In this document: piece after piece, positions 1-8,909 of the stretch
How the letters are laid out: each line of letters starts with the position of its first letter
How positions within the stretch are numbered: the stretch's first letter is position 1
From: Bryobacteraceae bacterium
Lineage (GTDB): Bacteria > Acidobacteriota > Terriglobia > Bryobacterales > Bryobacteraceae
Reading direction: 5' to 3'
Length of the DNA stretch: 60,675 bases
Assembly (NCBI GenBank): GCA_025056865.1
Contig: JANWVO010000013.1
Coordinates: 1-60,675, forward strand
Program-made: the position numbers and the translations under genes
Notes under the pieces: model-generated
Told to the model about the DNA's origin: nothing
Database searches by the model: none
Seen by the model: only the letters and a program-made list of their open reading frames with translations

Positions 1-456
1 GAAGGCCGCGCCGTTGCGCAAGGTCATGCGCCCGGAAGCGGCAGAGATCGGTTTCCAGCCAAAGATCGGAGTTTCGCGCAGCGGCAGGCTGGAGGAATTC
101 GTCGCACAGATTCCCCGTTTGGCAGCCCCCGCCGGGCGCCCCGTAGAGAGCATCTTGGATTTCGGGTTTCTCGACGAGGACGCGAGACGGACGCGCGTCG
201 GGATCGCAGAAGAATGCGGCATGACGCAGATCAGCCACTCCAGCGGCATCGGGCCCCGTGGATCGCGGGCGACACCGAAGGATGTCCGATGGCTCCGGCG
301 GCACCTCAAGGGCAAAGCGGGCATCCACGCGTCGGGAGAGATCCGCACCTCCGCAGAGGCGGAGCGCTGCTCGCCGCCAGAGCCGCCCTGCCCGGAACCC
401 ACGCAGCGGTGGAAATCGTTGCCGGATCCGCCGCCGAATCCACTGACTCCCGGTGA
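1..456 (+). pseudogene. DeoC-like aldolase remnant, 5' end outside window
   Basis: Reading frame 2 from the left edge gives a stretch resembling the C-terminal half of the deoxyribose-phosphate aldolase (DeoC) fold: an ILDFGFLDEDARR segment, SSGIGPRGSRATPKDVRWLR (like the phosphate-binding STGFGPGGAT segment) and IHASGEIRTSAEAER (like the KASGGIRT strand). At about 365-369 the frame breaks. Frame 1 then continues naturally with LLAARAALPGT and ends in a stop at 454-456, which is consistent with a one-base deletion. The lysine that forms the Schiff base in DeoC (usually K-T/S-S-T-G) is replaced by His in ISHSSGIG, and the second conserved Lys is also absent, so the protein may have been non-catalytic before the frameshift. 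The next remnant begins 8 bases later, as expected for a former operon. Family assignment is by motif resemblance only and is moderately sure. Confidence 0.5.
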
Positions 457-464
457 GCCGAGTC

Positions 465-2164
465 ATGCTGATCCGCAGGGAGTTCCTCCGCGCGGCTCTG
501 GCAAGCCTGCCCGCCCTCGCCATGAAGCTAGCGCCGCTGAAACAGCCGGCGCCCGCTCAAATCCGTCTTTGACGCCGACCTGAATCCCGCTCCCGGCAAC
601 CCGCGCGAGTGGCCCGCCTTCCGCCAGGGACTCACCGAATGGTGCAACCGGAAGCGCGCCGAGCTCAGCCACGACGACAGCCTCTACCGCAGGCCGGACC
701 TCGCCTGGGCCGCGCGCTGCTTCGCCTGCTGCTTCGTCATGCTGTGCGACGGGCAGTTCTACGGCCTCGGGCAGGCGCCCTATCGGACCCCTGCCTGGCT
801 CGACGAGGGCGAACGCGAATTCGGCGGATGCGATTCGCTGGTGCTCCCGCACGCCTATCCGCGCATCGGCGTGGACGAGCGGAATGAGTTCGCCATGTAC
901 CGCGACATGCCCGGCGGACTCTGGAGCTCGGCGCTCTAATCCAGCAACGCCACCCGTGCGGCGTGAAAGCCAACATGGACTACAGTCCCCGGGACGCGGA
1001 TACGCGGCGCGAGGGCAAGAACGACATCGATGCCCGCGCCGGGCTTGTGGCGGCGATCGACGCCGACGGCCTCTTCCTCGATACCATGCGCAGCGGCGCC
1101 ACGGAGTTCCGCGAGGAAGCGTTGCCTGGACTGGGTGCAGGCCAACCTTTCCATTGCAAGCCACTTCCTGAACCGCGATGAAGAAGGCCGCGGCCACGGC
1201 TGGGACACGCCGAAGCTCTGGCCCCTGGATGCGGCGGAATACACAGAAATGGAGCGCATCCTGAACGAGCTTGGCCGGCGCCGCATCGTCGCGTAGGGCT
1301 TTGCCGACTTCTTCGGGCAGAAGTCCAACTACCCGCGCGATCCCCGGGATCAGGAACTCTGCATACGGTACACGCTCGCCCGTCTCGCGCCCATGTGGCA
1401 CCTGCTGTGGAACGTCGCCGGGCCAGAGCCCAATCTGGGCGAGGGCCTGCGATGGATGAGCGATGAAGAGATAACGCGGCTCGGCAGGCTCATCGCTTCG
1501 CTCGACCCCTGGAAGCACCCGGTCCGCGTCCACAACCGCACTGGCGACGATCCCTTCCGCGACAGCGACTGGACCACCTACGGCGTGCCACAGGGCCCGA
1601 AGACCCCGGATCTCGCTGCGCTGAGCCGCGGGCTTCTCGAAAGCCACCATCCTGCCAAGCCGCTGCTGGCGCAGGAGACCCTCTGGTCCCGCAACACGTA
1701 CCCCCTGCGCAGCCTCGGGCGCGACTACACAGACAAGGAGATCCGCCAGAACGCCTGGGTGATCCAGATGAGCGCCGCGGGACTCGTGTTCGCTGACAAT
1801 GACGGCAACTCTTCGACGGGATTCACAGGGACTCTCAACCCCGCCGACGCGCATCCCACCCGCCACGCCATCCTGCGCAGGATCTGGGACTTCATGGAAA
1901 GCATTCCGTTCGCCGGGATGCGCCCCGCGCAGGACTCCGTCAGCACAGGCTATGCGCTCGCAAGCGCAGCGGCTCTGCTGGCCTACCTGCCGGAAGGCGG
2001 CTCGATCCAGTTGCGCGGCGCGTGAGCGCGCAAGGCACCGCGCTTCGGAAGCTGTCTGGGTCAATGCCCGCGATCCCCGGGAGAAACGGCCCGCACGCCC
2101 CGATGCGGGCGGCGCCTTCACGGCGCCCGACCGCGAGGACTGGCTGCTGTGGCTGAAGCCGTGA
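465..2164 (+). pseudogene. Chimeric glycoside-hydrolase remnant: unnamed hydrolase N-part joined to apiosidase-like (DUF4038) C-part
   Basis: An ATG at 465 opens a twin-arginine-like leader (IRREFLRAALASLPALA) that runs into a stop at 570-572. Coding sense continues in frame 1 (SVFDADLNPAPGNPREW... to the stop at 937-939), then frame 3 (VKANMDYSPRDADTRREG, GLFLDTMRSGATEFR), then frame 1 again from about 1120 (WVQANLSIASHFLNRDEEG). An in-frame TAG at 1294-1296 sits where the frame otherwise reads GRRRIV-x-stop-GFADFFGQ. The frame shifts once more near 2020, and the last part (EAVWVNARD...GGAFTAPDREDW) resembles the putative collagen-binding tail found in DUF4038 proteins. The first half looks like a TIM-barrel hydrolase family seen in acidobacteria; the second half, from about 1120, looks like the apiosidase-like DUF4038 family. 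This suggests a deletion that fused two neighbours, plus at least four further lesions. Family names are from memory of motifs. Confidence 0.6.
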
Positions 2165-2167
2165 GAG

Positions 2168-2200
2168 GCGGAAACAGGATCGGCGCCCGCCTGTTTCCGC
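2168..2200. terminator. Perfect 11-bp hairpin between convergent genes
   Basis: GCGGAAACAGG (2168-2178) is followed by an 11-base loop and its exact reverse complement CCTGTTTCCGC (2190-2200). It lies between the end of the glycosidase remnant and the stop of the convergent DinB-like gene, so it could end transcription from both sides. Neither side has a T run, so intrinsic termination is not certain. Confidence 0.5.
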
Positions 2201-2237
2201 GGCAGGCTTCACGCAGCAGCGGCACGGGCTTCCGGCT

Positions 2238-2753
2238 TCAGCGCCGTTCGCTGGAAGGCGGAACGATGCCCTTCATGCGCAGGTAGGTGACGATGTTGCC
2301 GTAGTGCTCGTTGTTGTGCGCGGTGTTGAAGGAAAGCACGGTGCCTTTGGCCTGCTCGCGGCCGAAGAACTTTACGGTCTCGGCGAGCTTTGCATCCGTC
2401 ATCTCCGCAAAGGCGGCATCGCAGTAGGCAAATGCTTCTTTCAGCGCCGCGATCAGATCGGCTTTCGACGTCTTTGTCTTCTCGATTCCCGGCGCCGGGT
2501 TCGGCTTGCCGAGCACGGCCGAACAGAACAGATACTGCGCATCGGCAATGTGCCCCAGGAGCTGCCCGAAGCTGCGCACCTCCGGCGTGGGACGGAAGGA
2601 ATAGTTCTCCTCGGGCATCTTCTCCGCCGAGCGGAGAATGTTGTTCTTCACCATCTCATGGAGGAACCGTTGCCCCTCCGTCATCGGGTTCTGGGCGCTC
2701 GCTGCGGCGCAGCCGCCCAGCAGGAAAAGGGATGCAGCCAGTACGTTTTTCAT
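2238..2753 (-). CDS. DinB-family (DUF664/DfsB-like) four-helix protein, secreted
   Basis: A 171-residue protein with an N-terminal export signal (MKNVLAASLFLLGGCAAASA). The GGC inside the signal may be a lipobox, so it could be a lipoprotein. The mature part has the DinB four-helix bundle pattern: a histidine in LLGHIADAQY and two more in NTAHNNEHYGNIVTYLR, the usual metal-binding triad. DinB-fold proteins include thiol-dependent S-transferases and many of unknown role. The start at 2753 was chosen because AAGGAG lies 8 bases upstream and the signal peptide begins there; a longer frame exists but adds an implausible N-terminus. It is the last gene of the minus-strand run and follows the beta-helix gene by 37 bases. 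The substrate cannot be inferred. Confidence 0.85.
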   Translation of the reverse strand: MKNVLAASLFLLGGCAAASAQNPMTEGQRFLHEMVKNNILRSAEKMPEENYSFRPTPEVRSFGQLLGHIADAQYLFCSAVLGKPNPAPGIEKTKTSKADLIAALKEAFAYCDAAFAEMTDAKLAETVKFFGREQAKGTVLSFNTAHNNEHYGNIVTYLRMKGIVPPSSERR

Positions 2754-2790
2754 CGGTTTTTTCTCCTTGATCAGAACAATTCTTCCACGG

Positions 2791-3933
2791 TCATCCACGG
2801 CTCAGGAAAAGCCCCGCGCCAATCCGCGCCGCCTCGGAACCCTCGGCCGGGTGCAGATAGTTGCGCCTCGTCTGGTCCTTCTCCACCGGGACGGGCTCCG
2901 CGGTGATCTGCGTCGGCTCCAGCTTCAGCCAGGACGGGTCCAGATCCGCATACCGCTGCCGCGCGCCCACGCCACTGCCGAACAGCCTCCGGTTGCCAGC
3001 GAAATGGCAGTTCGAGACGCGGTAGGAGATCATCTCCTCCGTGCGGATCGTATCCGGCACGGGCTGCCCCTGCTGCACGGCCCGCGCCCACGAGGCAGGC
3101 TGCCATGTCCACACGTAGTTGCAGCCGCTGACGACGTTGTAGCGGAAATCGAAATCGTTGCGGATGCCGCAGGTCCACACGGCGCTGCCGTAAATCGCGT
3201 CGCAGCAGTTGTGCGTGAACGAGTGCCCGTGGCTGCCACCGGTCCAGTAGACGACGGTGATCTTTGATCCGCGGAAAACACAATGATGCACGCGCGCTCC
3301 GTCACCCTTGACGATCGCAGCCACGTGCATGGGATTGGTGTGGTCGTCGCCAAGGAATATGCACTGCGAGATCTCGAGATCCTCGAGGCCCTCCGCGAGG
3401 CGGCTGACCGCATAGAGCCTCCGGATCTGGCCCAGCTTCGGCGTCTCCACCAACGGATATCCGAGGAACTTCAGTCCGCGGATGGTCACGTGGTTCGTCT
3501 CCACCAGCATTCCGTTGGCCGCTCCGCCAGCGGGATCGCGCCGCCCGTGCCACTCCTCCGGCAGCGGCATTGTGTGAATGAGCGTTGGCATCCGGCCCGT
3601 GTCCCATTCGGGGTCGTCCGGCAGAATCTCGGCACGGATCGTCAGCCGCGCGTCCTTTGAAAGCCTGCGCCGCTCCGGCCTGAGCAGCGTCGTTTCCCCA
3701 ATGGAGTAGATCCCCTCGGACAGATACACGGTCACTGGCCCCGGGCCATCGCTCTGGTTCACCCGGCGCGCGGCCTCGGCCAGCGTCTTCAGCGGTGCAG
3801 CCTTCGTGCCGGCCGCCCGGTCGTCGCCTCGTGCCGGATGCACCCACAGCTCCATGCCACGGGCCTCCTGCGCCGCGAGGCTCCCGGCCGCACTTCCCAG
3901 CAGCACTGCCTGCATCAGCTCCCTCCGGTTCAT
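2791..3933 (-). CDS. Secreted right-handed beta-helix (pectate-lyase-like) protein
   Basis: A 380-residue protein whose start (MNRRELMQAVLLGSAAGSLAA) is a twin-arginine-type leader, which decided the start codon over a longer in-frame opening. After the leader come LWVHPARGDDRAAGTKAAPLKTL and VYLSEGIYSI, the usual entry to a parallel beta-helix (PbH1 repeats). Strand-turn repeats follow, such as NHVTIRGLKFLG, EDLEISQCIFLG, GARVHHCVFRGS and NDFDFRYNVVSG. Such proteins bind or cleave polysaccharides outside the cytoplasm; I see no motif that settles lyase versus hydrolase. It lies 56 bases downstream of the sigma-factor gene on the same strand and may share its transcript. Confidence 0.8.
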   Translation of the reverse strand: MNRRELMQAVLLGSAAGSLAAQEARGMELWVHPARGDDRAAGTKAAPLKTLAEAARRVNQSDGPGPVTVYLSEGIYSIGETTLLRPERRRLSKDARLTIRAEILPDDPEWDTGRMPTLIHTMPLPEEWHGRRDPAGGAANGMLVETNHVTIRGLKFLGYPLVETPKLGQIRRLYAVSRLAEGLEDLEISQCIFLGDDHTNPMHVAAIVKGDGARVHHCVFRGSKITVVYWTGGSHGHSFTHNCCDAIYGSAVWTCGIRNDFDFRYNVVSGCNYVWTWQPASWARAVQQGQPVPDTIRTEEMISYRVSNCHFAGNRRLFGSGVGARQRYADLDPSWLKLEPTQITAEPVPVEKDQTRRNYLHPAEGSEAARIGAGLFLSRG

Positions 3934-3989
3934 CGCCTGGATTCCGCCTTCCTCCCGTTTGGACGATCCGGCCGTGAGCAGTGTGAAAC

Positions 3990-4916
3990 TCAGGCCCGGT
4001 CCCCCTGCCGGAAGTGAACGTCGAGAGCCGCCATCAGGCGGCGCGCGAAATCGACGGAGGGCCGCGGATGGCTGCTGCGATGCACAGCCATCGCGCTGCG
4101 GGCCTGCTCGACGCGGCGCACCTGCGTCCGCAACTCGGCAAATGAAATCTCCCGCGAGGCCAGGCGGGGCTGCTCCGCCTGAGGCAGCAGCGGAACCATG
4201 CGATGGCAGCGGCACGGGGCCTCATCCGAAACCAGTCCGCAGTGCCGCTTCAGGAAACCGGTCATGGCAGCCCGCGCCATCTGGAGGCGCTTCCGGAACA
4301 ACGCCGGCGTGATTTCCAGGATGGCTGCCGCTTCCGCCCCGGGAAGTTCCATGATCTCGCCCAGGATGAAAGCGGCGCGCTGGCCCTGGTCGAGACACTG
4401 CAACATGCCGAGCGTACAGGCAATCTTGACTTCTTCCACAAGCAGCGACCGTTCCGCCTCGGAGGGCCCGCCGCCGCTGATGCGCGCCTCGATTTCCTCG
4501 CCCAGCTCCTCAAAGCGGCGGCGCTGCCGCTGCGCCGCGCTCTTGCGCAGATCCAGCACGTGATTCACAGCGATGCGGTAGGCCCACGTCTTCAGGCGGC
4601 TCCGGAAATCAAACTGCGACAGCCGGGTGACGATGCGCACCAGAATCTCCTGCGCGGCGTCTTCGGCGTCCTCCCGGTTGCCGAGCATGCGAAGCGCGAT
4701 CCCGAACACGTCGTCCTGGAGGCGCTCTACCAGTTTGCCGAGCGCGTCGCGGTCTCCCCGCAAAGCGAACTGCGCGAGTTCTTCGGCGGAAGCAGCGGCC
4801 AGATCCCGGGGCGTCTGAGCCGTGGGCAGACCGGGTGGTTCACCCGGCCCCGACGGAGGCCCCTGCGGAGTCCCCGCCGGACGGCCAGTGCATTTTCTGT
4901 GGCGATCCACGCTCAT
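3990..4916 (-). CDS. ECF-type RNA polymerase sigma factor with C-terminal Cys/His motif
   Basis: A 308-residue sigma-70 family protein. Region 2 spans about residues 58-125 (NREDAEDAAQEILVRIVTRL, then LKTWAYRIAVNHVLDLRK); region 4 spans about 160-215 (LGMLQCLDQGQRAAFILGEI, ITPALFRKRLQMAR). A Pro/Gly-rich N-terminal extension of about 35 residues precedes region 2. After region 4 is a H-C-G-L-V-x5-C-x-C-H cluster (residues 225-238), a likely metal- or redox-binding site, then about 70 further residues. The ATG at 4916 has AAGGGG upstream. No anti-sigma gene is adjacent, so the tail may itself sense the signal. It follows two VOC-fold genes (49-base gap) and precedes the beta-helix gene. Confidence 0.88.
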   Translation of the reverse strand: MSVDRHRKCTGRPAGTPQGPPSGPGEPPGLPTAQTPRDLAAASAEELAQFALRGDRDALGKLVERLQDDVFGIALRMLGNREDAEDAAQEILVRIVTRLSQFDFRSRLKTWAYRIAVNHVLDLRKSAAQRQRRRFEELGEEIEARISGGGPSEAERSLLVEEVKIACTLGMLQCLDQGQRAAFILGEIMELPGAEAAAILEITPALFRKRLQMARAAMTGFLKRHCGLVSDEAPCRCHRMVPLLPQAEQPRLASREISFAELRTQVRRVEQARSAMAVHRSSHPRPSVDFARRLMAALDVHFRQGDRA

Positions 4917-4965
4917 CCTGCCCCTTGAGACGGCGCGCGCGGCCCCGTTGTGAATCCGCCTGGCT

Positions 4966-5343
4966 TCAGGAAGCGGCAGCCGCCTGGAAGATGCCGAATG
5001 TATTGCCCGAAGGATCGACGAAATAGGCCTGCCATCCGCGGCCTGGGATTTCGAACCTGGGCATCGCCTCGATGCCGCCGGCGGCAAGAATCCTCGCAGA
5101 AGCCTCGCCGATGTCTGCCACTTCCACGGTGCAGACGAAAGCGTTGGTCCCGCACTGCGCCGGAGGCGGCGCAGCAGGCCTTCTCAGCAGCCCGCCGTGC
5201 TGGAGTCCGCCTGTGTCGATGCGCCAGTAAGGGATCGGCAGCCCCTCCACCCGCGTGAACCGCCAGCCGAACGCCGTTTCATAGAAGCGCGCGAGCGCCT
5301 CCGGGTCATCCGCCTGGATTTCGAAGTAGCAGATCTGATGCAT
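4966..5343 (-). CDS. VOC-superfamily (glyoxalase/bleomycin-resistance fold) protein
   Basis: A 125-residue protein with the paired beta-alpha-beta-beta-beta pattern of VOC proteins. The first half starts MHQICYFEIQADDPEALARFYETAFGW, and the second holds CTVEVADIGEASARILAAGG and ends in YFVDPSGNTFGIF. Family members bind a metal with His/Glu residues or act as binding proteins; the substrate is unknown. The internal ATG at 5343 is taken as the start because the homology begins there. It lies 11 bases downstream of the PhnB-like gene and 49 bases upstream of the ECF sigma gene, so the three are probably co-transcribed. Confidence 0.85.
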   Translation of the reverse strand: MHQICYFEIQADDPEALARFYETAFGWRFTRVEGLPIPYWRIDTGGLQHGGLLRRPAAPPPAQCGTNAFVCTVEVADIGEASARILAAGGIEAMPRFEIPGRGWQAYFVDPSGNTFGIFQAAAAS

Positions 5344-5354
5344 CGTCCCTCCCG

Positions 5355-5777
5355 TCAGCCCTGCTGATACGGGCCCGTGATCATCCACTGCACGCCAAAC
5401 CGGTCGCGCACCATGCCGAAGTAGGGGGAGTAGAAAGTCGGCGCCAGCGGCATATCCACATGTCCGCCCTCGGCAAGCGCATCAAACGCGGCGCGCGCTT
5501 TCTCTTCCGGCTCGATGACGACTGACAGGGCGAAGCCCCGGAACTGCGGCGGCTCGGCGCCCCTGCCGTCAGAGGCCATGATGCGCGAACCGCCGATGAG
5601 GAGGCTCGCATGCATCACCTTGTCCTCCCAGCCCGGGGGCAGGCTTCCTTCCGGCATGGGCGCGGGACTCTCGCGGAAGCGGTGCATGGTCTCGATCTGC
5701 GCGCCGAAGGCGCGCTGGTACAGCGCGAGGGCTTCTTCACAGAGGCCGTTGAAGAACAGGTATGGTTCGATGGGCAT
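5355..5777 (-). CDS. PhnB/YjdN-like VOC protein
   Basis: A 140-residue protein of the PhnB-like group of the VOC superfamily: MPIEPYLFFNGLCEEALALY, FGAQIETMHRFRESP, KVMHASLLIGGSRIMASDG, and the typical end MVRDRFGVQWMI. These proteins are often annotated as 3-demethylubiquinone methyltransferase-like, but that activity is not supported for the family. It is the first gene of the minus-strand run with the second VOC gene and the ECF sigma factor. No clear Shine-Dalgarno sequence precedes the ATG. Confidence 0.88.
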   Translation of the reverse strand: MPIEPYLFFNGLCEEALALYQRAFGAQIETMHRFRESPAPMPEGSLPPGWEDKVMHASLLIGGSRIMASDGRGAEPPQFRGFALSVVIEPEEKARAAFDALAEGGHVDMPLAPTFYSPYFGMVRDRFGVQWMITGPYQQG

Positions 5778-5840
5778 AAGGCGTCGGAATCACCTCGGCC
5801 AGTATCGCAGCTCCATCCCGGCCGGGCAACCGGCGGCCGG

Positions 5841-8800
5841 TCAGGCCCGCGGCGCCCTGCGCCGCGCCACCACGTAATACAGCGCCGGCAGGCCGACGAA
5901 CGTCAGCGCCAGCGTCGAGGCCAGTCCGCCGACCACCACCGTGGCCAGCGGGCGCTGCACGTCGCTGCCGATGCCGGTAGCGCGCGCTGCCGGAATCATG
6001 CCGAGCATCGCCACCACGATCATCATCAGCACCGGCCGCATCTGCGCCAGGCACGCATCGATCAGCGTCTGGCGCAGCTCCGCCCCAGGCTGGCGGCGGC
6101 GGCGGTTCACTTCGCTCAGGATCAGCACGCCGCTCATCACCGCCACGCCGAAAAGGCTGACGAAGCCAACCGCCGCCGAGACGCTCAGGTTGATGCCCCG
6201 CAGCCAGAGCAGCCCGATGCCGCCCACGAACGAAAAAGGCACGGTAAGCATCACGATCAGCGAGTCGCGCGTGTTGCGGAAGGCGAAGAACAGCAGCACG
6301 AAAATGATGAAGACGGTCACTGGCAGGGCGATGCTCAGGCGTGCCTTCGCCCGCGCCATGTTTTCGAACTGTCCGCCCCATTCCACCGCGTAGCCCTCCG
6401 GGAGCTGCACTTCGCGCTCGATGCGGCGCCGGACCTCGGCCGCAAAGCCGCCCTGGTCGCGGCCGCGGATGTTGGTGCGCACGCTCACCATGCGGCGGTT
6501 CTCGCTGCGCGCGATGATGGACTGGCCTTCGGCCACGCGCACCGTGGCGAGCTGGCCCAGCGGGACGCGCGCTCCGCTGCGCGTGGCCACCAGCATGCTG
6601 GCGATGGCGCCGGCGTCGGCGCGCGCTTCGGGCACGTAGCGCACGGTGATGTCGAAACGGCGGTCGCCGTCGTAGAGCGTGCTGACGCTGCGCCCGCCGA
6701 TGGCCAGCTCGATGAGTTCCTGGAGATCGCGCACGCGCACGCCGTAGCGGGCCATGGCGGCGCGGTTCACCTCGATCATCAGTTGCGGCTGGCGGTCCTC
6801 CTGCTCGATGGAACTGTCGGCGGCGCCGCGCACCTGCTTCACGATCGCGAGCGCCTGCGCGGCCAGCCGCCGCAGAGTGGCGAGATCCGGGCCGGTGAAG
6901 AGAATGGCAAGGTCGGCGCTCGATCCGGTGACGGCTTCAGTCACCGTGTCGATGATCGGCTGCGTGATGTTGTAGCTGGCTCCGGGCGCCTGCTCGGAAA
7001 ACAGCCGCGCCAGCTCTTCCACCAGCATCGCCTTGGTGCGGCCCCGGGGCCACTGCTCGTAAGGCTTCAGCGTGACGAGAAACTCGATGCGGTTGGGGCC
7101 GAAGGGATCCGTGCCTGCATCGTTGCGGCCCGCCTGCGAGGCGACATCGCGCACTCCGGCGAGCTTGCGCACCTCGGCGCGCACGGTTTCCGCCACGCGC
7201 GCCGACTTCTCCAGCGACGTGCCCGGTGGCAGGTTCAGACGGACCCAGATCGTGCCCTCGTCGAGCTGCGGCAGAAACTCGGTGCCGAGGCGCAGCGCCA
7301 CCAGCACGGATGCCGCCACCACCAGGCCCGTGGCCGCAACCACAAGCCGCGGGCGGCGCAGCACAAGCTCCAGCGTGCGCCTGTAAGCGGCAGCCAGCCG
7401 GGTGATGAGCGGATTGTCCCACGCGTCGCCGCCGCGCTGGAAGAGGAAGGTGGACAGCGTCGGCACCAGCGTCATCGAGATCAGCAGCGCGCCCACCAGC
7501 GCCGCGCACACCGTGAACGCCATGGGCGTGAACAGCCGGCGTTCGACGCGTTCCAGCGTGAACAGCGGCAGATAGGCCGACACGATGATCAGCATCGAGA
7601 AGAAGATCGGCGACTCCATCTCGAAGGCGGCGTCGCGGATCGTCAGCAGCGGCTCGCCGGCAGCGCGCCGCTCCCTGAGCCGGTGCAGGATGTGCTCGAC
7701 CATCACGAGCGAGCCGTCGACGATGATGCCGAAATCGATGGCGCCGAGCGAGAGCAGGTTGGCGGGCACGCCCGCAAGGTTCATGCAGAGGAACGCAAAG
7801 AGAAGCGAGAGAGGGATGGTGATGGCGGTCAGCAGCGCCGCCCGCGCGCTGCCGAGGAAAAACAGCAGCACGAGCGTGACCACCACGAGGCCTTCGGCCA
7901 GCGTGCGCGAGACGGTCTTCAGCGTGTTGTCGACAAGCTCGGTGCGGTCGTAGATGGTACGGATGCGCACGCCGGCGGGCAGGCGCGTGCGCTCGAGCTC
8001 ATCGATGGCCTGATGCACCAGCCGGAGCACTTCGCTGGGATTCTCGCCGCGCCGCATCAGCACGATCCCCTCGACGCCGCCGGTGCGCTCGTTGAGGCCG
8101 AAGATGCCGGTGCGCGGCGCCGGACCGATGGTGACGCGGCCCAGATCCTTCACGTAAATCGGCACGCCCCGCGCCTCGCTGACCACGCTGTTGGCGATGT
8201 CCTCCACGGAGCGGAGCAGGCCGACGCCGCGCACCGCCAGCGACTGCTGCTGATTGTCCAGCAGCGCGCCGCCCGCGTTCTGGTTGCTGGCCGCCACCGC
8301 TTCCGCGATGTCGGCCAGCGTCAGCCGGTATTTCTCGAGCAGCAGCGGATCCACCTGGATCTGGTACTGCTTCACCAGTCCGCCGAAAGGAACCACGTCG
8401 GCGACGCCCGCCACCTGCAACAGCCGCGGAGTGATGACCCAGTCCTGCAACTCGCGCAACTGCATGTCGTCGAGATGCGGCGCTTCAATCGTGTAGCGGA
8501 ACATCTCGCCGATCGGCGTGGCCATCGGCCCGAGCACCGGCTGGAGGCCCTCCGGCAGCTCCACCTCGCGCAGCCGCTCCAGCACGAGCTGCCGCGCCCG
8601 GTAGTTGTCCATCGTGTGCTCGAAGGTGAGCTGGACCAGCGAAAGGCCGAAGATCGTGCGCGAGCGGCGGTTCAGCACGCCCGGCGTGTTGTTCAGCGCG
8701 CGTTCCACCGGGATGGTCACCTGCTGCTCCACCTCTTCGGCGGCCAGCCCGGGCGCCAGCGTGATGACGTCCACACCGGGATCGGAGATGTCCGGATAGG

Positions 8801-8909
8801 CTTCGATCTTGAGCTGCTGGAAAGACCAGATGCCGGCGCCGATCAGGACGATGGCACCCACCAGCGTGAAGAAGCGCTGCTCCAGCGCAAACCGCAGCAG
8901 GCCCCTCAT
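5841..8909 (-). CDS. czcA: Heavy-metal efflux RND inner-membrane pump (CzcA/CusA family)
   Basis: A 1022-residue RND transporter of the HME class, the proton-driven inner-membrane part of a tripartite pump that exports divalent or monovalent metal cations. Features: first TM at about 14-32 (FTLVGAIVLIGAGIW), a periplasmic porter domain, and the TM4 signature DFGIIVDGSLVMVE, which keeps the two Asp and the Glu needed for proton coupling in CzcA. A second-half TM block begins around LSIALPVTVFIIFVLLFFAF. Length is normal for the family. Its ATG overlaps the stop of the DUF190 gene by 4 bases (ATGA), and the fusion-protein and outer-channel genes lie directly upstream. The metal cannot be told from sequence; the name marks the family, not a zinc/cobalt specificity. 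Confidence 0.93.
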   Translation of the reverse strand: MRGLLRFALEQRFFTLVGAIVLIGAGIWSFQQLKIEAYPDISDPGVDVITLAPGLAAEEVEQQVTIPVERALNNTPGVLNRRSRTIFGLSLVQLTFEHTMDNYRARQLVLERLREVELPEGLQPVLGPMATPIGEMFRYTIEAPHLDDMQLRELQDWVITPRLLQVAGVADVVPFGGLVKQYQIQVDPLLLEKYRLTLADIAEAVAASNQNAGGALLDNQQQSLAVRGVGLLRSVEDIANSVVSEARGVPIYVKDLGRVTIGPAPRTGIFGLNERTGGVEGIVLMRRGENPSEVLRLVHQAIDELERTRLPAGVRIRTIYDRTELVDNTLKTVSRTLAEGLVVVTLVLLFFLGSARAALLTAITIPLSLLFAFLCMNLAGVPANLLSLGAIDFGIIVDGSLVMVEHILHRLRERRAAGEPLLTIRDAAFEMESPIFFSMLIIVSAYLPLFTLERVERRLFTPMAFTVCAALVGALLISMTLVPTLSTFLFQRGGDAWDNPLITRLAAAYRRTLELVLRRPRLVVAATGLVVAASVLVALRLGTEFLPQLDEGTIWVRLNLPPGTSLEKSARVAETVRAEVRKLAGVRDVASQAGRNDAGTDPFGPNRIEFLVTLKPYEQWPRGRTKAMLVEELARLFSEQAPGASYNITQPIIDTVTEAVTGSSADLAILFTGPDLATLRRLAAQALAIVKQVRGAADSSIEQEDRQPQLMIEVNRAAMARYGVRVRDLQELIELAIGGRSVSTLYDGDRRFDITVRYVPEARADAGAIASMLVATRSGARVPLGQLATVRVAEGQSIIARSENRRMVSVRTNIRGRDQGGFAAEVRRRIEREVQLPEGYAVEWGGQFENMARAKARLSIALPVTVFIIFVLLFFAFRNTRDSLIVMLTVPFSFVGGIGLLWLRGINLSVSAAVGFVSLFGVAVMSGVLILSEVNRRRRQPGAELRQTLIDACLAQMRPVLMMIVVAMLGMIPAARATGIGSDVQRPLATVVVGGLASTLALTFVGLPALYYVVARRRAPRA

